From Adiantum capillus-veneris (Eukaryota > Streptophyta > Polypodiopsida > Polypodiales > Pteridaceae): 64,000 nucleotides of DNA. The DNA lies in NCBI GenBank assembly GCA_014529385.2, contig CM043947.1, positions 122,491,391 through 122,555,390 of the forward strand, given 5' to 3'. The notes under the pieces are model-generated. The model did not search any database, was not told the DNA's origin, and saw only the letters and a program-made list of their open reading frames with translations. Below are positions 43,455 to 56,851 of this stretch, in pieces; positions within the stretch are counted from its first letter, which is position 1, and the number at the start of each line of letters is the position of its first letter. The position numbers and the translations under genes are program-made.

Positions 43455-45238
43455 CTGTAAGCTGCTTTGGTCATCAATTATGTCTTCTTGGCTCCTTGTT
43501 GATTAACTTGGCTTCCTAACTACACATGATAATAAGCATCTTGAGGTCGGCATCCCCATAGCGAAAGGCACTATATTTAGTCTGTTCATCAATAATCCGC
43601 ATCTGGCAAACTACTATTACGTGACGCTTATTACGGGTGGCATTCCACTCGATATCATTCACCTTCAAAATGAAGCCAAAAGGTGTACGTGGCAGGGACG
43701 TTCTCATTTTTAGCAGTTATGAAGCCCATACTACCTTGCATTTAGCTGCCTACTAGGCGTTGTGGAAAGCTATGACCAACTAGGGCTTGTAAATGCCCCA
43801 CGTTATACTTCTCAACACATCAACCTGCGGTTTAAGGCAACACTACGTCGAATTTGTCGGTCCGTTTGACATATGTTATTTCCAAGGGGTTTTAATCAAG
43901 GTCTCAATCCACTAGCAATTTTCGTTTGGGTGTAATGAGTGTGTTTTTGTGGCCATAGAGATGATATACTCAAGCTCAATAGCAACAACTGTAAAATATC
44001 TATTGATGCCTTTTTTTTCACCATCAACATGGGGAAGGTAGTAGGTAGAAACTATACTGTAAAGTTTCTACTATCCTACCCAATTGTTGAATGGCCAGCA
44101 CTGAAGTGCTGCTAAGGCTAATAGGTATTGACATAATGGTAGGCATGTCTTCAAAAATTCCAGTACTCCGCAGTCAGTGTTCTTCGGCTTCTCCAACATC
44201 AAATCTTTGTGTGGAAAAAGAATTAGCTCCCACTTCTGCTCTTTGACTATTCTTTTGATCCTGGTTGGCAGCGTGGGTGCTGCATGATTGACTACTTGAC
44301 TTTTGTTGCAATGTTGATGCATCTCCTTGGAGCTACACATTAACCAACCCTCGCGGACACCATATTCTATGTTGAATTAATCATGAGAGATGTTTCTGTT
44401 TTTTTGCAGATCGTTTCGAAATGATTGTCTCATCAAATTTTTGGATTGGCTATCGATAGAGCTAGATGAAGAGTGCGACTCAAGCCAACGGCTCATCAAA
44501 TCATGACTTGCACTAGTGACGATATTCCCCCATGCCTTTCTCTCGACATTGAGGTGTCTGCTACTAATCCCCTCACACTCTCTGCAAAAAGCCTAAGCAG
44601 CTAACCATCATAAGCTTGAGGATAACAATCATAAGATTTGTGTGTGATCGATCTTGCTAAGCTTTTATGCACTCATGTCCACTTCGACGTTTACTCTTTC
44701 CTCTGCCGTCTGCATCGTCAACAGCCTGATAGCATCAGTAGAAAAATGTGTTGAACGGGCCTGCAAAGGCAATGAGTTTTGGCGATTCGACTCTAGATTA
44801 GGCCAACTAATCATCGATTGAAATCTGACATCTTTTGTTTCAATAGCACTAGAACAAACCTCTACCATGGGTTGATCACACGAAATATCTGATCTTTGAG
44901 AGTGCTCATCACGGCGGCAAGCATCCGAAGTACCCTCCAGCTTGATGGTTCACGAAATATAACTAGGATTTGAAAGCTTTGCATTACTCTTTTTTGGTTC
45001 TTCCCGGCTTGCTTCTGCACGAATAAACAACGCGGAAAAGAATGGGTGTGAATCTTGAGAATTAGGCATGGCTCATGGGGACTTGCTACAATATATCTAC
45101 ATTGGAGGATGAATCTACATGAGCTATACTTGAAGCGACATATATAAAGCTGGTCATAACTAGTTGCGCCTTCAGAAACGAGCAGAGTATGGTAGTTGAA
45201 GCTGGACATACTGGGTCTTGGCCGATTCCAATATGCTA

Positions 45239-45271
<33 letters not shown>

Positions 45272-46475
45272 CAAAGAGTGTACAGAGACAAACATGCAGT
45301 CAAAGCTCTGAGCTGCTTCTTTGCGAACTGCTTCTGGGGGAAATTGAGCAGCGCAGAGTGCTTTTTTTATTTTAATCACTTCGTAGCTTTTTACGTGGCG
45401 TTTTCTTTTATTTAGAGCTGTCATGCTTAAAAAAATAAATAAATCTAATGCCACGTGGTGGCTTCTGCGTTCAGATTATTTGGCTCACCAAGTTTTTAAA
45501 AAAAAACATCCTTATAATCGACTAGCTGTAGCCGGTCACATGATACATCCCTTCAACTGAGCTGACTGTGGCCGGTCTGATCCCCTGCGCTCAGTGCGCT
45601 AGAAGACAGGTCAGCATCAGAGAACCGGCCACTTCCGGTAGGACAATGAAACCCTTGCCATCTGATTTCTTTGATCCCACATCCAAACAGGAAGCTAAAA
45701 CCTGCAGTGACTGCCTGTACATGATTAATTCGCGAGCTGGATGTTACATTAAAAGCGTTAATCCAATCGTAGACTGCCTATAGCCCGCTGCCTATAGCCC
45801 GTCGCTACATGAGTAATCTGCAGAATCACTGGAGCCTGGAGTTAAGATTAGTAGCTTGGCGCCGGTCAATCCGATATGAAATTGCGAACCACAGAAGCCT
45901 GGATCTATGATAAACTGTTTGGCGCCGGTTAATCAGCTGCTAAGCAGCCAGAGAATGATCTGCTGATGCGAGAGGGGTTGGCACGGGAGTGGGCTTTGGA
46001 TTCTCTATCTCTACATTTGGAGAGACGTATGGGAGTAATCGACTTGTTCATGTGCTTAGTAGAGATCAATCCAGGCCTGCTGCGCTAGAGCCTCCATAGC
46101 TAGATTTGTCAGCGTTGTTAATGAAGCTAGCCAAACTCACATAACTAGAGGTTGTCTGTGTAACTAAGCCGCTAAAATTAGCGGACTTATGTGAAGAAAA
46201 TGGCCATGGGGTAGCGGCTGGTTTAGAAAGAGTATAACCTGAGGATGATGGGTGATGATTGGCTGGCGGCACTGGTGAGCGAGGATTAGGTGGCGAAAGA
46301 AGAGGTGATTTAGCAGTGGAGATCGGAGCTTAATCTGGGGTCCAGGAGTTCATCCACAGCCAGGAACTGATGATCTGCGCCTACAGCCTGCTGTTTATTG
46401 GCGGATGAGGCTGCCGGGGCGTTCTTTGAGGATGTAGGTATTGAAAGGCCATGGTTGAAATGAACACACACAAAG

Positions 46476-46508
<33 letters not shown>

Positions 46509-46684
46509 CAAGACAAGCAGCCTAGCAGCATACACTTGGATTTAATACGAAGATTCTGATACACGCCCCGTCGGCCATCGGCATGTATAAAGTGAGGAGG
46601 TGCTAAGGGACATTTATTAAAGTTGAGGGTATCATGTGATTCCAACCAAATCTCAACTCTCCACGCCTCATCGCTATATCACAT

Positions 46685-46996
46685 AGGGCATGGTCAAATG
46701 GGATCAATGGTGGAGGAGAAAAAGGAGGCGCGACAATCATGGACCGTCATATCTAAAATTTACTAATCATCCCACATTTACAATATGACATACTCGAATC
46801 CCCTATATTTCAATGTACGTATGAAGGTGTAGTGGTTAGCGCACATGGCTCGTGGTGGGGAGGTCGAGGGTTCAAGACATGGGGTGCGGATAGACCCGAA
46901 TTTACAAGCCTACCAAAATTTACTTTTCTCCCCGAATTTACCAAATGCGCATCTGACGGCCCAAATCACCTCAGTTGTCGATCCCATTTGAGCATG
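46685..46996. mobile_element. Inverted-repeat element with a tRNA-like core (MITE or SINE)
   Basis: GGGCATGGTCAAATGGGATCA (46686 onward) is nearly the reverse complement of CGATCCCATTTGAGCATGCCC (ending about 46996), so the ~310-base segment has terminal inverted repeats. Inside, 46824-46880 has an A-box-like GTGTAGTGGTTAGCGC and a B-box-like GGGTTCAAGAC at tRNA spacing. Either a SINE head inserted in a MITE, or an element with its own pol III-type promoter. No convincing target duplication was found. Confidence 0.4.
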
Positions 46997-48387
46997 CCCG
47001 TGCGAGATAGTGCGGAGGCTCTCCACGCTCAATAAAATAGAAATTCCATCCCATCATCTAACCGCTTCCCCCAGTATTGATAAGCATGTCAGATTTTTTT
47101 CCCGCACCTTGTTCCCTTCTGCGAAAAAAGTTATGTTCCTACCCATAGCTTTGTTAGCCTCAACACTAAAGGGCATGGGGTCTTCAATGAAGACCGCCTA
47201 ATGGGATCTACAATGATGAAATTAGAACACCGCCCACATCCATTGGGTCTCACAAAAAGTAAACCAGGACATGGAAAGAACTCATACAGGGGTTACTTTA
47301 ACATGTATAGGTTTCCTTTATAGGCAAAGTACACACATGTATGTAAGGGGTAGGGTGTCGAGCTTGGATGATAGTGGACAAGGTTTGAATCTGGAGGGAG
47401 CAACAAAGGCCCATTTTTTTTAGGATCCGGACTCCTCGAGATTCGCATGGAGACGCACCGATCGTCAATCTCACAACGAGTCACCCCGTGCCTTTGGAGT
47501 TGTGATACTGCTAGAGGTGCAAAATAATAGATGAAAGGCATCTCAACTTGACTACGTAGGCCCATAGGGCTATGCTAGTGCAACACAATTGTTCCTCTTT
47601 ACCACTTGACACCAAGGAAAAGGCAAGGAAATTACATTGATTTCCCATTTTTACTCGCAACAACTAGTTGTTGTGGCCTGTAGAGGACTTCTAAAAACTT
47701 TGGAGGGTGGTAAAATGATCCTCCAAACTCGAGAGTGACATAAAGTTGTAATCTATTTAGGCTGGTTAATGGGGTGTCAACCATTCGTTTAGTAGCCCCT
47801 CTAGAGACTGTACTCTGCATTCCACTTAACACTTGTGAGCTTATGTGTGTGTACCAACAACAGTATGTTTCCAACTCTACTTGGCAGAGTTGGAGAAGGC
47901 TTTAAAATTGTTGTTCCCCCAAGTTCCCCATTCCCCCTCTTTCTCTATCTTTTGTTTGAAAAGCAGAAACACCTCACACACCCAACCTCCGAAAGATGGA
48001 GGCTCCCCTATCTTATAGGCATATGAATAATCCCTAAGGGCTATGTACACCAAGACTTTGCATTTAGAAGCTAATGCTCCAACAACTTTAGCTAGTTCAA
48101 AGAAGGAGGACGTCGATCGGAAGTACAGATGCCTCCTTTTTTGGTCGACCACGATAAGATGCATAGGATTGCACAACATTTTGTGCTAAGGCCTTATCTC
48201 TTCTTATACATGTTGTCGATTCTTAGACAGCTCTCTATAGGATCTTCACCACTTTCTTGCATCGTGAACAATGGCATGCATACCTTAACATGATATAGAA
48301 TCTGCACAAAACCAAAATCTCTAGGATATCCCTACTTTAGGATCTCTGGTCATTTACTTTACGGATAATACTATAAAGTGGAAATTA
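46997..48387. other. Unassigned stretch
   Basis: No gene recognised. A B-box-like AGGTTTGAATCTGG at about 47381 followed by a T-run hints at another SINE fragment but is not enough to call. Confidence 0.3.
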
Positions 48388-48605
48388 GTATGTGACCCAC
48401 GCGTTGCTACAGCCAAAAAAACGTTGTCTCTATTCTCATAGGTTGTCTTCTCTCCAAGTGGAACACTATCAATACTCTCTTCTTGCATGTATAATCTATT
48501 GCATTTCTAAATGTAATGCATGGCGCAAGCTCTTGACAAATTCTAACAAACATGAATATATGTTAGATGTTGCAAATCATTCTTTCATACCAACCTTGGG
48601 AGATT
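48388..48605. repeat. Dispersed ~210-bp repeat, copy 1
   Basis: It begins AGTATGTGACCCACGCGTTG and continues with TCTCTATTCTCATAGG, TTCTAACAAACATGAATATATG and AGATGTTGCAAA. A second copy in the same direction is at 52949-53160, so the pair flanks the LINE remnant. Confidence 0.85.
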
Positions 48606-48664
48606 CTCATAGACCTTATTTTTCACAAGGTGCTAGCCCTTGGTCAACAAAATTAGGAGTGCTC

Positions 48665-48665
<1 letters not shown>

Positions 48666-48725
<60 letters not shown>
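48666..48725. repeat. (AG)n microsatellite
   Basis: About 60 uninterrupted bases of AG. Confidence 0.97.
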
Positions 48726-48728
<3 letters not shown>

Positions 48729-49739
48729 TCCTTTTGGTCTATCTTTGTTTAGAAATCCTACCAAGCTTGATTATACATATTAGATAAGCTACCATGGTGT
48801 AAAGAGATGAAAGCTAACAAAGTCAATGTAATCATAAAACTTTGTTTGAAAATAGAGTGGGTTCTAAAATTGGTTAAACAATGGGAGCACAATTGGCTTC
48901 AATATCTCTACTTCACTCTCTTACGTGCTTCTGTCCGTGCATCTCTCTTGTAAGACATGGTAGTTGTGCACTTCATAACCTCCTATGTAGTAGAAAGGAC
49001 ATCTTTTCCTTGGTCTACCTAGGGTTGGCAAAAGTGCTACCAAGTCCAGAGTACAAATTGGGTAAGTCAACAAGTTTTTAAAGATGAAGGACCATAACTG
49101 CTACACCCTGTAATCATAAAACTTTCAATGTCTAACAGTGGAGTGGTGAAAGAATTAGGTCTCATAGTGCTCAATTTACCATGAGAGTTGAATCAAGTTT
49201 CAAAGAGATAAGTTGGCTTCCTTTTAATATCAATAATGTGATTAACCTTTCTATCTATGTTGCTCTCTAGATGCCTCGAAGGTCTCTTGGGATAGTTTCC
49301 TACGACGTAAAAATTCTCTTCTTCTTCTTCTTCTTCTCTCTCTCTCTCTCTGTGGTTGTTTTTTGATAGATACCCTTGTCTATCAAAATTCAAAGACTTA
49401 ATAGATTTTGAATGTGGCCCGAACTTTCTCTTTTTTTTAAAAAGGACAATATACCTTAGAATTGATAAAAGGCCCATTAAGTGAGATTTTACAGTCAAGC
49501 TCATAAGAACTCATTTTTTATTATAGGTCAGCATCATAGGTCGCGCATCCCTATTTGCTCAAGGAACTTGCCTCCTCCATTTTCTTCGTGAGAGATCTCC
49601 TTGTTTTTCTTATTATTTTCTTCATATGCTTTGCGATGCATATTTTGCTGCTTAATAGTACGATCTTCACATACAAAACATTTTGTATCCCTCAAATAGA
49701 TCCAACAATTATTAAGGATAATCTTTCATTTGGTCTCAT

Positions 49740-52080
49740 CCGGCAAGCTCAAAAGGACCTCACCAAAAAGAGTACCCATTTTTAAAGCCGGTTGCTACAT
49801 TCCTCATCATGATCCCCCCTTTTGTGCTTACATGGCTAGAGATCGGCCATTTTTTGATTTAGAAGAGGACATTGCTTATTTCAAAGGTGAAGGTGATGTT
49901 ATTGTATTTGGGGATATGAATGCTCGCACAAAAACATTGCAACATGATACTCAACAATTTGATATGCCATACATTTCAAGGGAGTTGGAGGAAGTTCATT
50001 TGTATGATCGTACTTCAATGGATGAGAAAGAGTCGGATCAATATGGAAAGTTACTTTTACACATGTGTAATAGCACGGGTATGCTCATTGCCAATGGTGT
50101 ATCTTTGTGGAGTGGAACCAATGGATTTACATGTAGGAAACATAATGGGGATAGTGTGATTGACTATATGCTACTCTCCGAAGCCATCATGTATTGCATA
50201 AAGAGTTTTATGTTTGGACAATGGACCCTGGAATCCAACCATCGGACCTTATGTATTGACCTTTCATGTGGAGAAGCAACTAAGCATGATAATCTCAACC
50301 AAAGGGAAGAGAAATTATCACTATGTATGAATTTCAAATGGACACCAATGTACATTGAAATGGTTGAGCAAAAGTTATGGATGACAAAGCTTCAATATGA
50401 CATACCATTGGAAACTAAATGGGAAGCTTTCAAGAAAGTTATTTGTTCTTGTTCTTAAGAATGTTTTGCCATAAAGCATCTCTATGGTATCAACAAATAT
50501 AGATCACTCAAAAGGTGGTTTGATAAAGAATGTCAAGATGCTCGAAAGTCCTTGATAAATCTTGATGCAACTATGGACAAAGACAACTATCAAGGTGGTT
50601 TGATAAAGAATGTCAAGATGCACCAAAGTCCTTGATAAAGCTTGATGCAACTATGGACAAAGACAACTATCAAGGTCATTTGCATACATACAAGGCATTG
50701 ATTCAAAAGAAGAGAAGAAGATGGGGAGCAAAGGAACAACTTTTTCAAGTCCAAGAAAAGGCACATGCATGTGGAAGATGGGAAGTCAAGTAACAACTTT
50801 TCCAAGGCACATGCATGTGAAAGATTTGGGAGAAACTTGAGGGGCAAGCGGGTTGAGAATTTTGGTAACTAGATTCTTGTGGATATGTACACACATTGTA
50901 GGCAATTATATGAGCAAGCAAATGCTGAAAATATCATTTTATGGTTCACTCCCATGTATGCCCTTTTTTTTATAGCATTGAGGATATATGCAGTGGGCTT
51001 GAAAAGTTGGCCACTCGCAAAGCGGGAGATCTTCAAGATATCAAGCCGGAGATTATCAAATGGACGGGAGATTTTACCCATGAGTGGATGTGTGATATGT
51101 TCAACCTTGCACTATTGGGGTTAAACAAGGATGTCCATTGTCGCCGGCTCTCTTTGGTCTATACATCAATCAATTGGAAAAAATGCTTTTGTTGCAGGCG
51201 GATGATGTAGTGCTTCTAGCACACACTTTAAAAGATGCACAAAAGCTTATGGTTGTCCTCGAGAACTTTTGCTTGCATAGTGGGCTGATCGTGAATGAAT
51301 CCAAAACAAAGGTTATGCTTGTGAAAATCAACCATGAGGAGAAGACATGCATTGTGTACAACAATGAGACACTTGAAGTTGTTGAGAGCTTTAAGTACCT
51401 TGGTCTTAAGGTTCCGTCCAATCACAAGTGGCATGAATGTGCTATGCATCGTTTGGAAGCGGGAAAGAGAGCATATTATGCATTTGAGAACATATGTAGT
51501 GCGGGAAACATCAAGTGTTCGTTTCTCAAGAAGTATCTTTTTTATGCATTGGTGACATCGGTTCTTCTTTATGGAGTTGAAGTGTGGGGCGGGAGCATCT
51601 CAAAGTCAACTTGGAAAGAGTTTGAGAATGTCCAAAAGCGTTTTCTTACAAATTTTCTCCAAGTTAAGACACAAACACCACATATGCTCCTACTTCTTGA
51701 GTCTGGATCTCTTCCAATTGAGGTTATGGGTATGGAAAGGATTGTGGAGTACATGATAAAGATGCGTCAAAACCCCTCACATTGACTTCCTACAATTGCA
51801 TGGGAAGCAAGCAAAAAATTTCAAAAGACGCATAAAAGCAAGATCTTGAGCACGGGATGGATGCAAAACATCTACAACGCCAATGTATTACAGGTTGGGA
51901 GAATTCCGATGGGTCACGCTTCATACATTACACCACCCATATTGCCCCCAACTACAAAACCATGTTCTTCACTGAAAGAGAAAACCGTACTCATACTTAC
52001 ATGCTTGAGCCTATCCCCTTGTCGGTGATATGCACTATCGCAGCCATTTGACTTAGCTCCCATTTCCTTCGATGAGAGAC
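49740..52080 (+). pseudogene. LINE (non-LTR retrotransposon) ORF2 remnant
   Basis: 49740-50458 carries the C-terminal half of an APE-type endonuclease: VIVFGDMNAR, then SVIDYMLLSEA and SNHRTLCIDL in the usual order. The middle (50460-51090) is frame-broken and contains an 80-base tandem duplication. 51090-51785 encodes the end of RT: GCPLSPALFGLYINQLEK joins directly to LLQADDVVLLAHT (the catalytic box, usually FADD), then SKTKVMLV, FKYLGLKV and YGVEVWGG. The parts between endonuclease and RT palm, and between the SPALF and ADD boxes, are shortened by deletions. No poly-A end or target duplication is visible. Not functional. Confidence 0.85.
50514..50673 (+). repeat. 80-bp tandem duplication inside the LINE remnant
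   Basis: GGTGGTTTGATAAAGAATGT starts at 50514 and again at 50594. The two 80-base units differ at only a few positions, so this duplication is younger than the decay of the LINE. Confidence 0.9.
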
Positions 52081-52403
52081 AGGGCATGGGGGCAATTGAG
52101 AAGAGTCAAATTAATTGTGCACATTATGCTCACTGCAAGTTCGAGAGTATGAGTACCACACTACTAAAGTGCTCAACTTTGAGTCACATCCAAACTTGCT
52201 TCTCTCACATTTTCAGTCTCATGACTTAGACCTACACACTTTCCTCTCCCAGCCACAGTGTGGGCTCTCCATTGCGAGTCTCATCACAACAATCTTGGAG
52301 CATCGAGAGTCACTCATCAGCCATACACATACTACATCACATGTAACTTTGGCCCCATAGGTCATATTTGACCTCTGAGGACGATAATAAAATATATCTA
52401 TGT

Positions 52404-52409
<6 letters not shown>

Positions 52410-52459
<50 letters not shown>
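52410..52459. repeat. (CT)n microsatellite
   Basis: About 50 uninterrupted bases of CT. Confidence 0.97.
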
Positions 52460-52461
<2 letters not shown>

Positions 52462-52948
52462 ATGGTGGTCAATAACGTATATAACAATCCTTTCATTTGC
52501 GTTCATGTCTTCAAAGCTAGACAACGAAGTCGATGTGTGGACATGCGAGCTTTGTTCATTTTCTCAATCTCTTTAAAAAAATACAAACTTACATAAATTT
52601 CTAAAAACCATCAAATATTGGTCTTGAAAAATTCCCTTGAAAAGAAAAAGCCAAATATATCTTCAAAAATCAAATTTCCATTAAATAAAAAATCTCTGCT
52701 AAGATTACCTTTTTTTTGGTTATGTGCATTTAAACTCATACATTAATTCTATGTAGAGTAAAAAATCTTTTGGCTTTACATTATTAAAAGGTTTTTCATA
52801 TCCTACAATGGTATCCTTTACTTTTGCATTTTATATATTACCCTTCACTTTTGCATATGTTTTGTGAGGCTCTCTTTGAAGTGAACCAATGAGTGGCACG
52901 TGGAGGCCTTCTCCTTCCTTGAAAATTTTAAGCTCCAGTATATATACT

Positions 52949-53160
52949 AGTATGTGACCCGCGCATTGTTGTGGCCAAGGAAATTTAACCTCTATTCTCG
53001 TAGGGCTATCTTCTCTTCCAAGTATAACACTATTTATACTCTCTTCCTAGGTGTATAGTCTATGGAATTTTTAACAGTGATGCATGACACAATCTCTTGA
53101 TAGATTCTAACAAACGTGAATATATGTAAGATGTTGCAAAACATTCATTAATACCAATCA
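52949..53160. repeat. Dispersed ~210-bp repeat, copy 2
   Basis: It begins AGTATGTGACCCGCGCATTG and aligns over about 210 bases with 48388-48605. It is preceded by TATATATACTAGT. It ends where a Ty3/gypsy fragment begins. Confidence 0.85.
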
Positions 53161-53199
53161 AACAATGGAAAAAAAATCATGTACATTGGGCTTACATTA

Positions 53200-54190
53200 G
53201 AGTATTCTTTGATGAATTCAAAGTCTACTTTAAGGCCTTGGAAGAATACAAAGAGCACCTCAAAGCATTGTTTCAATCATTGCAAGAGAATACGTTATTC
53301 GTTAATTGCAAAAAGAGTGAATTCTTCTTAGAGAAGATTCAATTTTTAGGCCATATTACCTCAAAGGATGTATCCGCAATTATCCACAAGAGCTTGAGGT
53401 GATAAATGAATGGCTTGAACCAAGGAATCTACATGAGCTACAAAGTTTTATTGGAATGTGCTCATATTATAGAAAATTTGCTGCAAATTCTCAGCCATAG
53501 CAGGACCATTATATGATTTTACCAAGAAGAATGTCAAATATGTATGGACTAAAAAGGAGGGAAAATCCTGCACTAAGCTTAAAGAGAGACTCGCATTTCA
53601 ACTTGTCTTAGTGTTAGCAGACCTCTCAAAGCCATTTGAGGTCCATTGTGATGCTAGTGATGATTGCCTTGGAGCGGTACTATTTCAAGAAGCACATGCC
53701 ATAGCATTTGAGAGTCACCGATTGCACTCTGATGAGATGAATCTTACCATCTATGAAAAAGAGCTTCTAATTGTGTTACATGTGTTGGATATGTGGAAGT
53801 ATTACTTACTTGGGATGCCCTTTATCATTTGAACAAATCACCAAAGTCTCAAGTACTTCATGACACAAACCAAGCTTTCCGACAAACAAATGAGGTGGGT
53901 AAATTTCCTTTCACAAATTCACTTTCATATTGCTCATATTCCTGGCAAGCACAATCAAGTAAGCCGATGCTATGTCAGATTTTCGAGATGTTAAGTCTAC
54001 CATAGCACTAGGGAAGATGCAATAACCATACGTGGTTCAAGATGGCTAGCTTCTCTATGGCTCTTGGCTATGTGTTACTAAAAGTTCAAGAAATAAAGTC
54101 ATTTATGAACCGCATGCTCTACCATATGTTGGGCATAGAGGGATTCAAGAAAAAATGAATGCAATTGAGACATATTAGAAGACCATATTA
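53200..54190 (+). pseudogene. Ty3/gypsy RT-RNase H-integrase fragment
   Basis: The plus strand reads, with frame changes: the end of RT (FFDEFKVYFKALEEYKEHLK, then KKSEFFLEKIQFLGHI), the RT connection (ELQSFIGMCSYYRKF-like text at ~53436), RNase H at 53611-53900 (FEVHCDASDDCLGAVLFQ, YEKELLIVLHVLDMWKYYLL, NHQSLKYFMTQ), and the start of the integrase zinc module (PYVGHRGIQ, ~54125). It is related to the pol at 37619-39986 but in the opposite direction. No LTRs are adjacent. Confidence 0.85.
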
Positions 54191-54449
54191 GGTAAAGTGG
54201 GAAAATCCCAATTCCCAGGTTGGACAACTTTCAATATATCATGTACAAAATATAGAGATTTTGTCAAAAATTTGAGTTTTCTTAAGGTCTCATTCCACTT
54301 TATGCACATACAATACACAATGAAAACAACTAAAATACCATGGTTTCAATCAATTGGATTATTAGGAGACGAGTATATTGCATCCATTATCGTTGTCTAT
54401 GTTCTACTGTCCTACCTACAACTTATCTCAACATGGAGAGCTTGGTTTC

Positions 54450-56075
54450 TAGGTCCACCACTTGTCCAAGTTAATGTAAAAGTGACTCAAGGTTCACAAC
54501 TTGTGAAAGCAAGGATCCATTGAGGAATACAATCCACTTGGCTATTTTTCTTTAATTTAATGCATGTGACATTCAAGCAAGGTCCACTTCTAATCTATAA
54601 CTTCTTAATTTGAGGCATGGGGCATACATAAAATATGTAGCATATGCTCTATTGCCTCATAGGAAGGTTGGTTTCAAGGTGCACTTATCCATGCTAGCCT
54701 ATCTTGGAGAAATGATGGAGCTTGCTTCTCTCCTTGTTTCAATGGAGACTACCTTGGACAAGTGGTGGACCTTTGCTTCTCTCTATGTTTCAATAGAGTT
54801 AGCTTGGACAAGTGGTGATCTTGGAACAAAACCCCCATGTAAAACATATCATGGGTATTCCAAGTGATTAGAAAGATTACCATTTAAGATATAACCTTAT
54901 AGGTTGGACAAATGGAGCTTGGCTTGGAGAAATGGTGGACCTTTGATTCTCTCCATGTTTCAATGGAGCCTATCTTGGAGAAATGGTGGAGCTTGCTTCT
55001 GTCCATGTTTCGATGGAGCCTAGCTTGAACAGTTGGTGGACCTTTGCTTCTCTCTATGTTTCAATAGAGTTAGCTTAGACACGTGGTGAATCTTCAAACT
55101 AAGCCAACTACTATCAATGTTTCCTAGCTTGGACAAGTGGTGGAGTGTTTCTCTACTCCATGTTTCAATGGATCTTACCTTGGACAAGTGTTGGACCTTA
55201 AAACAAAAACCCCATGTACAACATAGAATGGATTTTCTAGATTTCAATGGAGTCTAGATTTAACAAATGGTGGAGCTTGTCTTCATCCATGTTTCAATGA
55301 AACTAGCTTGGAAAAGTGGTGGACCTTGTAACAAACCCCCCCATGTACAACATATCATTGGTTTTCTAAGTGATGGGAAGGAATACCATTCAAGATATAA
55401 ACTTATAGCTTGGATAAGTAGTTGACTTTAAAACCAAATTCATCATAATACAATGAAATACAGGTTAGCCAATTCCTAAATCTTGAGACCAAACCTCCCA
55501 TGCTATTAGAGATAATATATTGGATAAGTGGTGGACCTTCTATTATTTTCCCATGCCTAGTTTAGACTACCGGTACACTTTGCAGCTATAAAGGTTGGAC
55601 GAGTTGTGGAGCCTTGTTTCTATCCATGTTTTAATGGATCCTAGCTTGGACAAGTGGTGGACCTTGGAAAAAAGCTTCCATGTACAACATATATGAGGTT
55701 TTCCATGTTTTAATGGAACCTATCTTGGACAAATGGTGAAGCTTGCTTCTCTCCATGTTGATTTTGGAACTACCTTAGACAAGTGGTGGAGCTTTGCTTT
55801 TCTACTCTTCATAATACAATGAAGTATAGGTTGGTTACATGGTGAATCTTAAGGCCAAACCTCCCATTTTACTAGAGATGATAGGTTGGACAAGTGGATC
55901 AACCTTCTATAATTTCTCCATGACTATATTGGACAATTAGTAGACCTAACATCTCTCTATGTTGTCTAGAGATAAGCTTGGACAAGTGATGGACCCTGCT
56001 TCTCTCTTCCCTTGGTTTACTAGTTTGAAGACTCAGTATATATACTTTCTTAGATCTAGCTTGAACAAGTGGTGG
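54450..56075. repeat. Satellite block A (core TTGGACAAGTGGTGGACCTT)
   Basis: About fifteen to twenty near-copies of the core occur in varied spacers such as CTCTCCATGTTTCAATGGAGCC, ATACCATTCAAGATATAACC and CATGTACAACATAT. The block opens with an inverted copy of the core (GGTCCACCACTTGTCCAAG, 54452-54470). Its right end (TTTACTAGTTTGAAGACTCA...TATATACTT, ~56020-56050) matches the right end of block B. No maintained ORF exists, and the short frames differ between copies. Confidence 0.9.
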
Positions 56076-56851
56076 ACCTTGTATCCACAATCTTAATTCA
56101 TTACAAAAAAGTATATGAAAAAATAACATAGGAATCTTGGTTTGAAGGTCAAGCAATTAGGTTCCAAATGCACATAATAATATATTTTCCACCCATAATA
56201 AAAGAAAGTTAAATATGTTATTACCAAATTGACAAAGGTAACGTACTCCAAGAATTCTAGCTTTGCATCTTGTCAGATCTAAATCTTCATCAAGGCGACA
56301 TGCATGTATACATCAACTTTCAAGCCATTGAAGAATACATGCACTTAGATTCCATAGTTTTGTTTTCAAAGTCTTTTAGGTTCTAAAACTCTTTCACGTA
56401 AAGTATGTAATGACAAAATTCTTGAAGCAAACATTTGTGCCCAAGAAAAAGATCCCTCTCACATATTTAAAGTCCATGAATTCTCTGATCCATACTTACA
56501 AGTTTTATTTTGACATCAAACATCAATTCTCTCATAGTTACAAATAAATGCAACCTCGATGTGAATTGACAAAAAATGAATTTCTTTTACTATATGACCC
56601 AACATAGGCCCCAATCAAATAAAAAATGAGTCTCCAAAAATTTGGGTGCACTCTAGCAATACATCAGAGTCCCCTTACAATAGGATGCACTCCAATAGTA
56701 CATTGAAGTCCCCTTAGAGTAGGGTGCACTCCATTCAAGTGTTCATAAAATTGACACACCTTTGTTTTTTAATAAAAAAGACTATATCAAATTATACAAA
56801 TGTTGAAAGATACACACTAGAATAAAAAAAGCATCTTATGGCCATATTTAT
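56076..56851. other. Spacer with a small tandem repeat
   Basis: AT-rich sequence. At about 56646-56738 a ~47-base unit with TGCACTCCAATAGTACATTG and AGTCCCCTTA repeats about twice. No coding signal seen. Confidence 0.5.

Larger units (their letters stand above)
42541..46680. other. Unassigned stretch with one exon-like segment and microsatellites
   Basis: Nothing recognised with confidence. Microsatellites: CT then GT at 43390-43454, CT at 45241-45270, CT at 46480-46508. Minus frames at 44665-45209 and 46066-46645 (Ser/Ala-rich) have no motif and are not continuous. Confidence 0.35.

Noticed and set aside
46066-46645. Ser/Ala-rich minus-strand gene
   Set aside because: Two frames with different phase, one crossing a CT microsatellite. 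No motif and no start or splice support.
47340-47430. SINE based on AGGTTTGAATCTGG and a T-run
   Set aside because: A B-box-like motif alone is too common, and no A box at proper spacing or second copy was found.
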